Assembly (NCBI GenBank): GCA_964354625.1
Contig: CAYHAK010000023.1
Location: 1-23,543 of the forward strand
Source: DATKKK01 sp964354625
GTDB lineage: Archaea; Thermoproteota; Bathyarchaeia; Bathyarchaeales; Bathycorpusculaceae
Length of the DNA stretch: 23,543 nt
Reading direction: 5' to 3'
The position numbers were made by a program, and so were the translations under genes. The notes beneath the pieces were generated by a model, which ran no database searches, was not told the origin of the DNA, and saw only the letters and a list, made by a program, of their open reading frames with translations. Below are positions 14,091 through 21,932 of the stretch, in pieces (position 1 is the first letter of the stretch; each line of letters opens with the position of its first letter).

Positions 14091-15996
14091 AGGTCTCCAT
14101 GATAGCCGGAGCAACTGACTGAATCCCCATCCTGTTCTGAATGAAGTTTGACATGCCTAGGCATTTCGCTCGTTCGCCGTGGCATACGATAACTCTTTCA
14201 GGCTTCGGCTGTAGGTGACTCACATAGGCGATCAGCTGACGCCTGTCAGAGTGCCCAGAGAAGCCTTCGATCGACTCAACTTGCAGCCTGACTCTTACGA
14301 CGTCCATCTTGCCTTCGTTGTTTATCACAGCAACTTCGTTTAGGCCCTTCTGAACTCGTCTTCCCATCGTGCCTTCAATCTGGTAGCTTACGAAGATCAC
14401 CGTGTTAGACTCGTTGTCTGCAAGGCTCTTGAAATACTCTATCACGGGTCCTCCTTCGAGCATTCCAGAGGTTGCCATTATGATGCACGGTTCGCCTTCT
14501 ATTATCTCCTGCCTGACGTTAGGGTGTTCAACGATTGTAAAGTAGTCTGACTGAAACGGGTTAATCTCGTCGTGAAGTATGCTGTGACGGACTTCTCTGC
14601 CTAGATACTCTGGGTAGGCTGTATGTATTGCCGTGGCCTCTGAGATCATGCCTTCAATGAACACGGGAGTCTCCTTCATCAACCCTCGATGCATGTAGCC
14701 ATCGAGAATGAGCATTATCTCCTGTGCCCTGCCCACGGCAGGCACTGGAATCAAGACTTTGCCCTTCCGAGCCAACGTCTCATTTACGAGGCGGGTCAAC
14801 CGTTCCTCAGCCTCGATACGCGAGGGCATAATGTCATCCGGCCCGCCGTAGGTGCTCTCAGTTATCACTGTCTCCACCCTTGGAAACTCGGTCGTGGCAG
14901 CCTCAAGCAACATCGTTCTAGCATACTTGTAGTCGCCAGTGTAGACCACGTTGTGCAAGCCTTCACCGATGTGCAAGTGAGCCATCGAAGAACCCAAGAT
15001 GTGCCCTGCGTTGTGGAGAGTTAGTCGAATATCCGGCGCGATATCAGTAACAACACCATACCGCAACGGAACAGTGTGCAAAACGCATTCGCGAACGTCC
15101 TTCTGGTCGTAATGGGCAATCACGCCCTGCTTGTTAGCCACGTCCAAATAATCGAGCTGAAGCAGCGTCATCAGGTTCGACGTTGGAGCAGAGCAGTAGA
15201 TGGGCCCATCATATCCATACTTGTATAGGAATGGCACCAGCCCGCAGTGGTCGAGATGTGCATGGCTTATGATGACAGCATCTAGAGAGTCGATCTCGAA
15301 TCCTGGATTGTCGAATCTTGGAAAAGCCTCAAAAGGCCTCGAGGAACCAGGATGTATGCCGCAGTCCAGAAGCACACTGCTTTCCCTAGTCTGAACGAGA
15401 AAGGCTGATCTGCCAACCTCTTGAACCCCTCCGAGAGCAGTAATTCGAACGTCACCGACCTCAAAACTCTTAGGCCTAAAAATCCTCTCTCCAACTGTCC
15501 GCAGGATTCTTTCTCTTTCCTTGGTTTCGGAGTGAAGGTAGTGACGCATATGAGTGACGATCTTCGAGCGCAACGGAGGACTTCGCAAGACGTGTGGGCG
15601 CCACTTGGTCTGCCTAATGATTTCCTGCAGAACCACGCCGTTCTTTCCAATGACAAGGCCAGGTTTCTTGGCTTCGATTATTATCTCCCCAAGGCTCGGA
15701 TCGAAGTTCACTTCAGTGACTTCTGCTTCTGCTGGAACTATGGCGCGTGCTTTTCTTTCAGCCTCTTCCTCCTGAAGCCTCACTGATGGATCGGAGCGGA
15801 TGACTATCCTTTTTCTTATGACATTGACTATTCCTGCAATCAGGTTGCTTTGGTCAACGAGGACCTCTGGTCTCTTCGTATAGACGGCGAGTGTTGGTCC
15901 TTCGTATTCTATTCTTGTGACCTCGGCTTCTTTTGGCACCTGCTCAAGTATGTATTGGCTTACCTCTATTTTGTCCTTGTCAGAGTTGCGAGCCAC
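14077..15996 (-). CDS. fttA: KH-domain beta-CASP ribonuclease FttA (aCPSF1)
   Basis: This 639-residue enzyme is the archaeal CPSF73-like factor that ends transcription by cutting nascent RNA at U-rich sites and releasing RNA polymerase. N-terminal KH domains occupy about 1-145, with the second KH loop VIGKNG at 115-120. A metallo-beta-lactamase core follows: HAHLDH (245-250), GHILGSS (H332) and TGDYK (D355). The beta-CASP cap and C-terminal motifs include GFSGHSDR and VICHGE. Length is standard. GTG start with GAGGAAG upstream, 13 bases after psmB. The proteasome-beta/FttA arrangement recurs in archaea, so the two are probably co-transcribed. All catalytic ligands I can check are present. Confidence 0.97.
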   Translation of the reverse strand: MARNSDKDKIEVSQYILEQVPKEAEVTRIEYEGPTLAVYTKRPEVLVDQSNLIAGIVNVIRKRIVIRSDPSVRLQEEEAERKARAIVPAEAEVTEVNFDPSLGEIIIEAKKPGLVIGKNGVVLQEIIRQTKWRPHVLRSPPLRSKIVTHMRHYLHSETKERERILRTVGERIFRPKSFEVGDVRITALGGVQEVGRSAFLVQTRESSVLLDCGIHPGSSRPFEAFPRFDNPGFEIDSLDAVIISHAHLDHCGLVPFLYKYGYDGPIYCSAPTSNLMTLLQLDYLDVANKQGVIAHYDQKDVRECVLHTVPLRYGVVTDIAPDIRLTLHNAGHILGSSMAHLHIGEGLHNVVYTGDYKYARTMLLEAATTEFPRVETVITESTYGGPDDIMPSRIEAEERLTRLVNETLARKGKVLIPVPAVGRAQEIMLILDGYMHRGLMKETPVFIEGMISEATAIHTAYPEYLGREVRHSILHDEINPFQSDYFTIVEHPNVRQEIIEGEPCIIMATSGMLEGGPVIEYFKSLADNESNTVIFVSYQIEGTMGRRVQKGLNEVAVINNEGKMDVVRVRLQVESIEGFSGHSDRRQLIAYVSHLQPKPERVIVCHGERAKCLGMSNFIQNRMGIQSVAPAIMETFRLL

Positions 15997-16009
15997 GACG
16001 TTAACTTCC

Positions 16010-16648
16010 TCAGGCCGCTAGAAGCTGCTTCTTATCCTTTTCCGTTAGCTCCCTGTAGCCCCTGTCGTCTATCACCGTTACGTTGAAGCTGTCACCACTT
16101 GCAGAATCGCGTTTCATGGCTGATCTGATGGCTTTGACGATGGCTGGAAGCATCTCCTTTACAGTCATGCCTTCTCTATACTTGTCCTCCAACACACCAT
16201 ACACGACTGGCGAACCTGAACCTGTGGCTGCGCACCTCTCCTCGGTGAGGCTGCCAAATGGGTCTAACGAGAACACATGTGGTCCAGTGTCGTCAACTCC
16301 TCCTATGAGGACTTGCGTCAGCAATGGCACGTATCTTGCTGAGAACAGAAGATTCGCGATCAGCCTTGCAGCGGAGGCCACAGGCAAAGGCCTTCCTCTG
16401 CTCACCTTGTACATCTGCGCATTCGCTGTCAACACATCCACAGTGAACTGTGCATCCGCAACTGTGCCAGCAATAGTCATCCCCAAGTGGTCGTCTACCT
16501 TGTACACCTTCTTTCCATGCTTGTGGGCCACGTAGAAACCCATGGTCACGCGTGTGTCTGAGGCCAGTATCACGCCGTCCTTGCAGACGACGCCTGCCGT
16601 AGTTGTCCCCTTCAACACTAGCTTCTCTACTGAATCACTGCTTGACAT
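16010..16648 (-). CDS. psmB: Proteasome subunit beta
   Basis: This 212-residue catalytic subunit belongs to the 20S proteasome. A 14-residue propeptide ends in Gly just before the catalytic Thr15 (LKG/TTTAGVV), which becomes Thr1 after self-cleavage. Conserved Asp (SDTRVTMG) and Lys (HGKKVYKVDD) correspond to D17 and K33 of the mature enzyme, and the GSGSPVVYGVLE turn is typical. The ATG at 16648 has GGGAGAG upstream and gives a short propeptide; a longer frame to 16675 adds nine residues without support. Heads the psmB-fttA operon. Alpha-subunit genes are not in the window. Confidence 0.96.
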   Translation of the reverse strand: MSSSDSVEKLVLKGTTTAGVVCKDGVILASDTRVTMGFYVAHKHGKKVYKVDDHLGMTIAGTVADAQFTVDVLTANAQMYKVSRGRPLPVASAARLIANLLFSARYVPLLTQVLIGGVDDTGPHVFSLDPFGSLTEERCAATGSGSPVVYGVLEDKYREGMTVKEMLPAIVKAIRSAMKRDSASGDSFNVTVIDDRGYRELTEKDKKQLLAA

Positions 16649-16725
16649 TCCAATTCTCTCCCAAAACGCAAACACGTTACGAGATTACTTCGCAAGGAAG
16701 TAGCAACATCTATTCACACCCATGG

Positions 16726-16740
16726 GATTTATTAATATTA
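16726..16740 (-). promoter_or_regulatory. AT-rich promoter element upstream of psmB
   Basis: A pure AT stretch reading TAATATTAATAAATC on the minus strand is the only convincing TATA-like element before psmB. It would give initiation near 16705 and a leader of about 55 bases. Confidence 0.4.
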
Positions 16741-16793
16741 CGGTTCAGAGGGCAAATACGCACAATTGCTTTCCGAAGCACGAAAACCGTGGG

Positions 16794-16803
16794 GTTTAAA
16801 TGG
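16794..16803 (+). promoter_or_regulatory. TATA box for G1P dehydrogenase
   Basis: GTTTAAATGG lies about 50 bases before the GTG at 16850 and 80 before the ATG at 16880. Transcription would start near 16828. It is adjacent to but distinct from the psmB element on the other strand. Confidence 0.45.
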
Positions 16804-16849
16804 TTTTCAGGCGTAGTGGGCTATGAAAAGACAAAGGCAAACCTGAATA

Positions 16850-17914
16850 GTGATCTTGTTGTCGTTGAGACATCACCGTATGCAGCTTCCAAGAGAAGTG
16901 ATCGTTGGCAATGGTGCATTAGAACGTGTAGGCGAAATCTCCCGAAGACTAGGCTTCACCAAGTCCGCCCTCATTGTCGCTGGTTCGAAAACCTTCGATA
17001 TTGCTGGAAAGACTGTGAAGGATTTGCTTGAGGACGAAGGAATGGAGGTTGACACGTTCCTCGTTGAGACCGCTACAGTCAGGGACGTTGAGGCTGTCGA
17101 AGAAAGAATAATGGCCTTGAAGCCACAGATCGTTTTCGGCGTCGGAGGCGGCACAAAAATAGATGTCGCAAAATGTAGCTCTGCCAATCAAGAAGTCCCG
17201 TTTGTCAGCGTTCCAACCACGGCTTCCCATGACGGAATTGCGAGTCCCCTCTCCTCGATAAAGGGCTTTGAGAAACCATATTCGGTCATCGCTCAGGCTC
17301 CGTTAGCCATCATAGCCGACACGGACATAATAATGAAGGCACCTTGGCGCTTCGCCTTGAGCGGATGCGGAGACGTAATCGCGAAAATTACAGCTGTTAG
17401 AGACTGGGAACTAGGACATGAAGACAAGAACGAGTACTACGGCGGCTACGCTGCAAGCTTGGCCTTGATGAGTGCTAAACTGATCATTGAGAATGCGAGG
17501 CAAATCCGTCCGGGCAACGAAGAAGGCTTGCACGTGCTTCTGGAGGCTTTGATCAGTTGTGGTGTAGCCATGAGTATTGCGGGAAGCAGCCGACCCTGCA
17601 GTGGATCCGAACACATGTTCAGCCACGCACTGGATATCATAAGACCCAACTGCTCCGCACATGGCCAACAATGTGGCGTCGGAACAGTCCTGATGTCTTA
17701 TCTGCACAAGGTGGGCTGGGAACGCATAAGGGACACACTGAATATACTGGAAGCACCAACAAGTGCCTGCGAGCTCAGTGTAGACGACAAAGACATCGTG
17801 AAAGCCCTGGAAATGGCAGTCACGATACGACCTGAAAGATACACAATCCTGAACAAACAGAGCATGAACCAAGAAACGCGTGAAGAGCTTGCCAGGGCAA
17901 CTCGAGTTATATGA
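16850..17914 (+). CDS. egsA: NAD(P)-dependent sn-glycerol-1-phosphate dehydrogenase
   Basis: This enzyme reduces dihydroxyacetone phosphate to sn-glycerol-1-phosphate, the first step of archaeal lipid backbone synthesis. The 354-residue frame has a Rossmann-type coenzyme site GVGGGTKIDVAK (97-108), SVPTTASHDGIASP (120-133), and the zinc ligands expected at D175 (GCGDV), H255 (GSEHMFSH) and H271 (AHGQQCG). It ends in RPERYTILN..., typical of the family. The start is uncertain: the GTG at 16850 has no clear ribosome-binding motif, and an ATG at 16880 (MQLPREVIVGNGAL) would give 344 residues and a start more like other G1PDHs. It stands alone on the plus strand. Confidence 0.95.
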   Translation: MILLSLRHHRMQLPREVIVGNGALERVGEISRRLGFTKSALIVAGSKTFDIAGKTVKDLLEDEGMEVDTFLVETATVRDVEAVEERIMALKPQIVFGVGGGTKIDVAKCSSANQEVPFVSVPTTASHDGIASPLSSIKGFEKPYSVIAQAPLAIIADTDIIMKAPWRFALSGCGDVIAKITAVRDWELGHEDKNEYYGGYAASLALMSAKLIIENARQIRPGNEEGLHVLLEALISCGVAMSIAGSSRPCSGSEHMFSHALDIIRPNCSAHGQQCGVGTVLMSYLHKVGWERIRDTLNILEAPTSACELSVDDKDIVKALEMAVTIRPERYTILNKQSMNQETREELARATRVI

Positions 17915-18112
17915 TTGACTGCGTTTCTAACGGGCAGAATCCTTGAACAACAAGGCTTTGCGGAAAAGCGTGTTGTTACGGCATTTGGAAGGTCGCAACG
18001 CATCTTGGATTCAATGCGGGATTGTCTTATCGAATGAAACAAAAGACGCTCTTGACAGTGTTGCATCGCTACGCACACTTGTTTATGAGAAAAAATAGTC
18101 GCTTTCTACTCG
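17915..18112. other. Intergenic gap between G1PDH and the CBS protein
   Basis: This 198-base gap has no recognisable RNA gene. In the same frame as G1PDH, directly after its TGA, 40 sense codons run from a TTG at 17915 to a TGA near 18035 (ILEQQGFAEKRVVTAFGRSQRIL in the middle). There is no ribosome-binding site, and G1PDH already ends where the family normally ends, so this is probably chance. A GTTTATGAGA stretch at 18081-18090 is a TATA candidate for the CBS gene. Confidence 0.4.
18081..18090 (+). promoter_or_regulatory. TATA candidate for the CBS gene
   Basis: GTTTATGAGA is centred about 28 bases before the GTG at 18113, so the mRNA would start at or near the start codon and be leaderless. 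No Shine-Dalgarno motif is seen in between, which fits. Confidence 0.4.
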
Positions 18113-18544
18113 GTGGAATCGTTGAAAGTAAAGGAAATAATGGTAGAAGATGTCGTTGCGGTAGCATCCAGTATTCATGTAGACGAAGCGGCCAAGTTGA
18201 TGAACAAGAAGAATATCGGCTGCCTGCTGGTTGTTGACGGCTACGAAACTAAGGGAATCGTCACGCAGAAAGACCTGATTGAGAAGGTTCTGGAAAAATG
18301 CAGAAACCCGAAGCAGTTGAAGGTCGCCGATGTCATGTCGCGGCACTTAGTCGTAGGCGATCCCGAAATGGAGGTTCATGCAGCAGCGAATCTCATGTTC
18401 AAAAAGAAGATCAAGAAACTGCCGATAATAAAAGAGAAACGCATAGTCGGCCTTGTGACTTTGACAAACATAGCTCGCACTGTGGGCGTTGACTCCGAAT
18501 TGATGGACATTGTGGAGAAGCTCTCCAACATGCGCGCAAACTAA
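18113..18544 (+). CDS. CBS-domain pair protein
   Basis: This 143-residue protein is essentially one CBS pair (Bateman module). CBS1 is at about 4-62 (VKEIMVEDVVAVASSIHVDEAAKLMNKKNIGCLLVVDG...GIVTQKDLIEKVL). CBS2 is at about 71-130 (VADVMSRHLVVGDPEMEVHAAANLMFKKKIKKLPIIKEKRIVGLVTLTNIAR). Such proteins bind adenine nucleotides or S-adenosylmethionine and act as energy or metabolite sensors, but stand-alone archaeal members rarely have a known partner. The GTG start at 18113 fits a leaderless transcript; a TTG at 18122 is possible. Nothing in the context fixes a target. Confidence 0.9.
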   Translation: MESLKVKEIMVEDVVAVASSIHVDEAAKLMNKKNIGCLLVVDGYETKGIVTQKDLIEKVLEKCRNPKQLKVADVMSRHLVVGDPEMEVHAAANLMFKKKIKKLPIIKEKRIVGLVTLTNIARTVGVDSELMDIVEKLSNMRAN

Positions 18545-18880
18545 CATTGCAGAAAGGGCACCAAAGGGATCAATATGGTACAGGCGAATACCGAAGGAGC
18601 ATGGACGCCACCAACACACTAGGTGTGGGACTGTGCAGTAGCGCGCGCCGCGATCAGGAAAAAAACCTTTCCCGACACCAGGATCGCTTCAGGAAAGGGG
18701 CGTTTTTCCGCACATGTGGCGATTCTAATGGTAGCACCTTCAGGCAGAGCGCGCGCGCAGAAACCGCTTGCCGTGCTTGAGGTGAAAGAAAAAGAAGTGG
18801 ACACGCAACAGCACTTGCCGAAAAATGGAAAGCACGCAGAAGAATCGGCAACAGCTAGACTCTGAGAAGGAACTCAAGTT
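18545..18880. other. Unassigned 336-base region between the CBS and FKBP genes
   Basis: No protein family or known RNA is recognisable here. It contains alternating GC tracts at 18641-18650 and 18749-18758, and an inverted repeat CCTTTCC (18666-18672) / GGAAAGG (18692-18698) flanked on the left by seven A and on the right by GGCG and five T. A plus-strand frame from a GTG at 18623 to 18865 would give 80 basic residues (IRKKTFPDTRIASGKGRFSAHVAILMVAPSG...), but it has no ribosome-binding site and resembles nothing I know. Open frames on the opposite strand overlap it. It may be an unannotated small gene, an RNA or decayed sequence. Confidence 0.5.
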
Positions 18881-19618
18881 CTATTGGGTCTTTGCTTCCG
18901 CTTCTTTTTCCGTTTTCTTTTCCTCTTCTCTTGGCACGATCTTGAAAGTCTCGGAGAATTTCACAGTAGCGATTTTTGGGAAGAACTTCTGGACATCGAC
19001 CATTATGCCTCTTTTCGCTACTTGGATGCCCTCCAAATAGAAGGCTTCTTCAGGCATGTCAATGCTTATCGTCTTCTCCCTGACGGTGAAACTGACTTTT
19101 GTCTGATCCACTACAGGTATTCTTCGGTGGATCAATGAGGCGACTTGCTCCTCGGTTGTTTCAAGCTTCTTCTGGACAGTCACATCGTAGGTGAGGGTTT
19201 TCCCAGCTAGAGGAGGATTGAAGTCAAGTAGGACGCGTCCTGCGCCTACTGCCCTTATGGTGGCCGTCTTCCCGTTGTATTCTATGCGCAAGCCTATGGT
19301 TGGTGTTATTTCCTTGGCGAGCAGTTGTTTGAGTGGTACTCGTTTGATCTTTTCTGGGTCTCTTGGTCCGAAGGCTTTCTCCTGCGAGATCTCTGAGATC
19401 GCTGGCTTTCCGACCTCCATGGAAATCAAGCTCTCGTCCAATGCTTTCAGAACCCAGCCTTCGCCTATAACAACCAGTTTTGGCTCATAGATGTCGCCCT
19501 CTTTGTAGAGGTGTTCCTTCTTGGCAATCTCTTCATTGGTAGTGTCAAAAACCTCGTTCGTCTCTTTCACTTTGGCAACATAGTCAAGCAATATGAAGTC
19601 GCCTTTCTGTAAAGCCAT
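18881..19618 (-). CDS. FKBP-type peptidyl-prolyl isomerase (long archaeal form)
   Basis: This 245-residue cytoplasmic chaperone speeds proline isomerisation. The FKBP domain occupies about 1-150: GDFILLDYVAKVKETNEVFDTT, the catalytic-region VIGEGWVLKALDESLISMEVGKPA, and FNPPLAGKTLTYDVTV. An insert-in-flap region carries EKAFGPRDPEKIKRVPL, as in SlyD-like proteins. The extra C-terminal domain (about 155-230) is characteristic of the long archaeal FKBPs and is followed by a Lys/Glu-rich tail. The ATG is preceded by AAAGGATG, and a minus-strand TTTTATTAC box at about 19662-19670 is a good TATA element. Confidence 0.93.
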   Translation of the reverse strand: MALQKGDFILLDYVAKVKETNEVFDTTNEEIAKKEHLYKEGDIYEPKLVVIGEGWVLKALDESLISMEVGKPAISEISQEKAFGPRDPEKIKRVPLKQLLAKEITPTIGLRIEYNGKTATIRAVGAGRVLLDFNPPLAGKTLTYDVTVQKKLETTEEQVASLIHRRIPVVDQTKVSFTVREKTISIDMPEEAFYLEGIQVAKRGIMVDVQKFFPKIATVKFSETFKIVPREEEKKTEKEAEAKTQ

Positions 19619-19661
19619 AACGAAACATCCTTTAAGGCATTGCCAGTGTAAGTTTTGAACC

Positions 19662-19671
19662 GTAATAAAAG
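19662..19671 (-). promoter_or_regulatory. TATA box for the FKBP gene
   Basis: Read on the minus strand this is CTTTTATTAC, 44-53 bases before the ATG at 19618. The transcript would start near 19640 and include the AAAGGATG ribosome-binding motif. Confidence 0.45.
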
Positions 19672-19817
19672 CTTTCGCTCGAAGAAAAAGGCTTCCAACT
19701 CGGCGGCAGAGAGGTCAGCAAAGCAAATAAGTGCAATCCCAATGACTAGTCACCTTCGAGACGGCAAATCTGCAGTGGGTTCTTGTCGGCAGTGAAAGAA
19801 TGAGTCCGGGAGCGGTC

Positions 19818-21038
19818 ATGAACAACCACAGAAGCGCCTACTTGGGAATTGCGTTACTTGGCATCGTGAGCCTGATCGGCGACATTGTCTATGAGGGTTC
19901 GAGAGGACTGGTGCCTGAGTACTTCAAGTTCCTGGGTGCCACAGCGCTAGTGGTCGGCCTTGTTGGAGGTCTTGGCGACTTCTTGGGATACGCTGTCAGG
20001 CTTGTCAGCGGATTCTTGGTGGATGCGACCCGTGCCTACTGGTTCTTCATACTTCTCGGCTACGGCTTGATTGTTTCGATTCCGCTATTGGGCATCTCGA
20101 CGGGTTTGGAGATGGCGGTATTGTTAGTGTTACTTGAGCGGTTAGGGAAAGCTCTGAGGGCGCCTGCCAGAGACACTGTGCTGTCAGTCGTGAGCAAGGA
20201 CGTTGGCGCAGGCAAGGCTTTCGGTCTTCACGAACTTCTGGACCAAGTTGGAGGAATGACTGGCCCATTAATTGTTGCAGGGCTGATGCTGTTCAGCGGC
20301 GGAGACTACCGCTTCACCTTCAGCCTTCTTTTCCTGCCCTTCCTAGTGCTTCTCCTAGCCTTGTCTTACACTTACAAGAGAATAGGCAAAAGACAAGCTA
20401 CTGAACAACCACAGACAGACATGAAAAAGGAGAAGCTGTCTAGGCCTTTCTACGTTTACACGTTTGCGGTGCTACTGAACACGGTTGGGCTAATTCCTTA
20501 TATGCTTATACTCTACAAGGTTTCGGTGATTGTGCAGGCCACGAACGAGCAGTGGATCGTCCCATTGATCTATTTCCTCATTCAAGGCGTGGACGCGCCC
20601 GCGGCCTTGCTGTCCGGCTACGCCTACGACAAGTTTGGCATAGGCGTACTGGTCCTGCCTTTTGCTCTTTCGCTCCTTTCGCCATTGCTGGCGATGATTG
20701 ACGGAGGACTGCTTATGCTTGTATTTGCTGCTGTGGTTTTTGGGTTGGTGCTTGGTATGCAGGAATCGATCTACAGGGCTGCCGTATCGCAGCTTTCGCC
20801 TCTGTCCTCAAGAGGCACGGCCTACGGCATATTCAACACGGCATACGGCATCGGCTTCCTCATTAGCGGCGGAGTATACGGCGTGTTGATCGATTCAAAG
20901 TCGCCATTTGCAGTGGCCGTGGCCTACGTTCTTGTCATGCAAGCTTCAGCAATCACAGCGTTGCTGAGTGTGAGGGCGAAGCTCAGAAGCCTTAGAGAAG
21001 CGCCAGATCAGTCTGGGTTGAGAGAACAAAAGAGATAG
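19818..21038 (+). CDS. Major facilitator superfamily transporter
   Basis: This is a 12-helix membrane transporter in two six-helix halves joined by a hydrophilic loop (about 190-215, RIGKRQATEQPQTDMKKEKLS). A family-like motif follows helix 2 (GYAVRLVSGFLVDATRAYW), and LERLGKALRAPARDTVLS resembles MFS proteins seen in environmental archaea and bacteria. The substrate is unknown. I chose the ATG at 19818, which has GGGAG about six bases upstream (406 residues). An in-frame ATG at 19800 would add six residues ahead of the first helix. It is divergent from the FKBP gene and followed by a long gap with an inverted repeat. Confidence 0.88.
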   Translation: MNNHRSAYLGIALLGIVSLIGDIVYEGSRGLVPEYFKFLGATALVVGLVGGLGDFLGYAVRLVSGFLVDATRAYWFFILLGYGLIVSIPLLGISTGLEMAVLLVLLERLGKALRAPARDTVLSVVSKDVGAGKAFGLHELLDQVGGMTGPLIVAGLMLFSGGDYRFTFSLLFLPFLVLLLALSYTYKRIGKRQATEQPQTDMKKEKLSRPFYVYTFAVLLNTVGLIPYMLILYKVSVIVQATNEQWIVPLIYFLIQGVDAPAALLSGYAYDKFGIGVLVLPFALSLLSPLLAMIDGGLLMLVFAAVVFGLVLGMQESIYRAAVSQLSPLSSRGTAYGIFNTAYGIGFLISGGVYGVLIDSKSPFAVAVAYVLVMQASAITALLSVRAKLRSLREAPDQSGLREQKR

Positions 21039-21049
21039 GAAATAGGTTG

Positions 21050-21100
21050 AAGGCTCTATGTTGGCTGGAAACGTTTGTAGTTATGGTAGGCTAGAGCCTT
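21050..21100 (+). repeat. 9-base inverted repeat after the MFS gene
   Basis: AAGGCTCTA (21050-21058) is perfectly complementary to TAGAGCCTT (21092-21100), with a 33-base loop. It begins 12 bases after the MFS stop and is followed by a pyrimidine-rich stretch (GCTCTTTCTTGC). It could be a 3' processing or termination structure, or the closing stem of a small RNA. Confidence 0.5.
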
Positions 21101-21386
21101 GCTCTTTCTTGCTTCATATACGTATTACATCTTCTTCACCTCAGCAAACGCATAATGACGAGGACTCTTTGAATGGCGACGCACATGCCGAGAACACTAA
21201 GAGAAGTCACAAAACGTGACTGGCGCACTGAAGTTGCTTCACTACATTGGTCAGGTCCGAGAGCAACTGTCAACGCTGGCACACGTGTTTTTCCACGTTA
21301 CCCCAGCCAGAGATCGACTCAGTGACGGTTAAACATATCTAGCCGTGAGCCGCAATAACTGTTCGACATTGGAGAGTCAATGGCTG
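21101..21386. other. Unassigned intergenic region upstream of the GIY-YIG gene
   Basis: No gene is supported here. The region contains AGTCAC-aaaac-GTGACT near 21204-21220, a two-part hairpin at 21275-21307, and a 50-codon frame (ATG 21173 to TGA 21325, MATHMPRTLREVTKRDWRTE...) with no ribosome-binding site and no family resemblance. TTAAACATAT at about 21328-21338 is a plausible TATA box for the GIY-YIG gene, giving a start near 21360. Confidence 0.45.
21275..21307 (+). repeat. Two-part imperfect hairpin
   Basis: The outer stem is GCTGG (21275-21279) with CCAGC (21303-21307); the inner stem is ACGTG (21283-21287) with CACGT (21294-21298), closing a TTTTTC loop. The internal loop is CAC opposite TACC. 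It lies about 20 bases before the TATA box of the GIY-YIG gene, so it could be an operator-like site or an RNA hairpin. Confidence 0.4.
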
Positions 21387-21710
21387 ATGCCTTACTGTGT
21401 CTACGTGCTTCTGTGCGATGATGGCAGTTTCTATACCGGATACACGAAGGACTTAGACGCTCGGACAAAGCTTCACTTGAATGGGAGAGGGGCGAGATAC
21501 ACGAGAATGCACAAGCCAAGGAAGCTGGTCTACGTGGAAGAGTTCGGCTCGATAGGCGAGGCCATGAAAAGAGAGAGAAAAGTCAAGAAACTGGACCATC
21601 GTCAGAAACTCGAACTGATGAAGGCAGGAAAACGAGACAGAAGCGTAATACTCCGAAGGCTTCGAATCGACTGCGCAGAAACGCTTGAAAGCCAAACGAT
21701 GCAGATCTAG
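21387..21710 (+). CDS. GIY-YIG nuclease-superfamily protein (UPF0213/YhbQ-like)
   Basis: This 107-residue protein is a single GIY-YIG domain. The motif appears as VYVLLCDDGSFYTGYT (YVL...YTG), followed by KDLDARTKLHLNGRGARYTRMHKPRKLVYVEEF and the helix GEAMKRERKVKKLDHRQKLELM that carries the conserved Glu. This is the layout of the UPF0213/YhbQ group; members are presumed nucleases, mostly of unknown function. A basic C-terminal tail follows. I chose the ATG at 21387, with GGAGAG 11 bases upstream, since the N-terminal extension from 21345 does not match the family. The 3' end overlaps the convergent winged-helix gene by 4 bases. Confidence 0.88.
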   Translation: MPYCVYVLLCDDGSFYTGYTKDLDARTKLHLNGRGARYTRMHKPRKLVYVEEFGSIGEAMKRERKVKKLDHRQKLELMKAGKRDRSVILRRLRIDCAETLESQTMQI

Positions 21711-21889
21711 GCCTTGCGAATCATGTATCGTCGGTTCTCGGTGTCAATGAGCTCTGCTCCGAATAGCTTTCGCAACGCTTTGAAAACCTTCTTTTCAGGC
21801 AGTCCAGTCTTTTCGGCAATCTCCACAATTGTCAAGGATCCTTTGGATTCCTTCAGCAGCGCAAGGACGACCTCATCAGGTTTCGGCAA
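21707..21889 (-). CDS. Tiny winged-helix DNA-binding protein
   Basis: This 60-residue protein is one helix-turn-helix/wing unit: PDEVVLALLKESKGSLTIVEIAEKTGLPEKKVFKALRKLFGAELIDTENRRYMIRKA. The TIVEIAEKTGLPEKKVFKALRKL part is a clear helix-turn-helix, and the final residues form the wing. The preferred start is a TTG at 21889 with GGGGTG five bases upstream; an ATG at 21916 is upstream of the transcript start expected from the TATA box at 21933-21943. It may be an autoregulator or a regulator of nearby genes; no target can be named. Confidence 0.75.
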   Translation of the reverse strand: MPKPDEVVLALLKESKGSLTIVEIAEKTGLPEKKVFKALRKLFGAELIDTENRRYMIRKA

Positions 21890-21932
21890 CGAAACACCCC
21901 ACGAAACCAAGCACACCTATTCTATAGGCAAA

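Noticed and set aside
17915..18037. C-terminal extension of G1PDH by stop-codon readthrough
   Set aside because: The protein already ends at the usual family end; the following 40 codons have no family similarity and no signal for recoding.
21150..21235. Possible box C/D small RNA (ATGACGA near 21154, CTGA near 21224)
   Set aside because: The C box is imperfect, no convincing D'/C' pair or closing stem is visible, and such short motifs are expected by chance.
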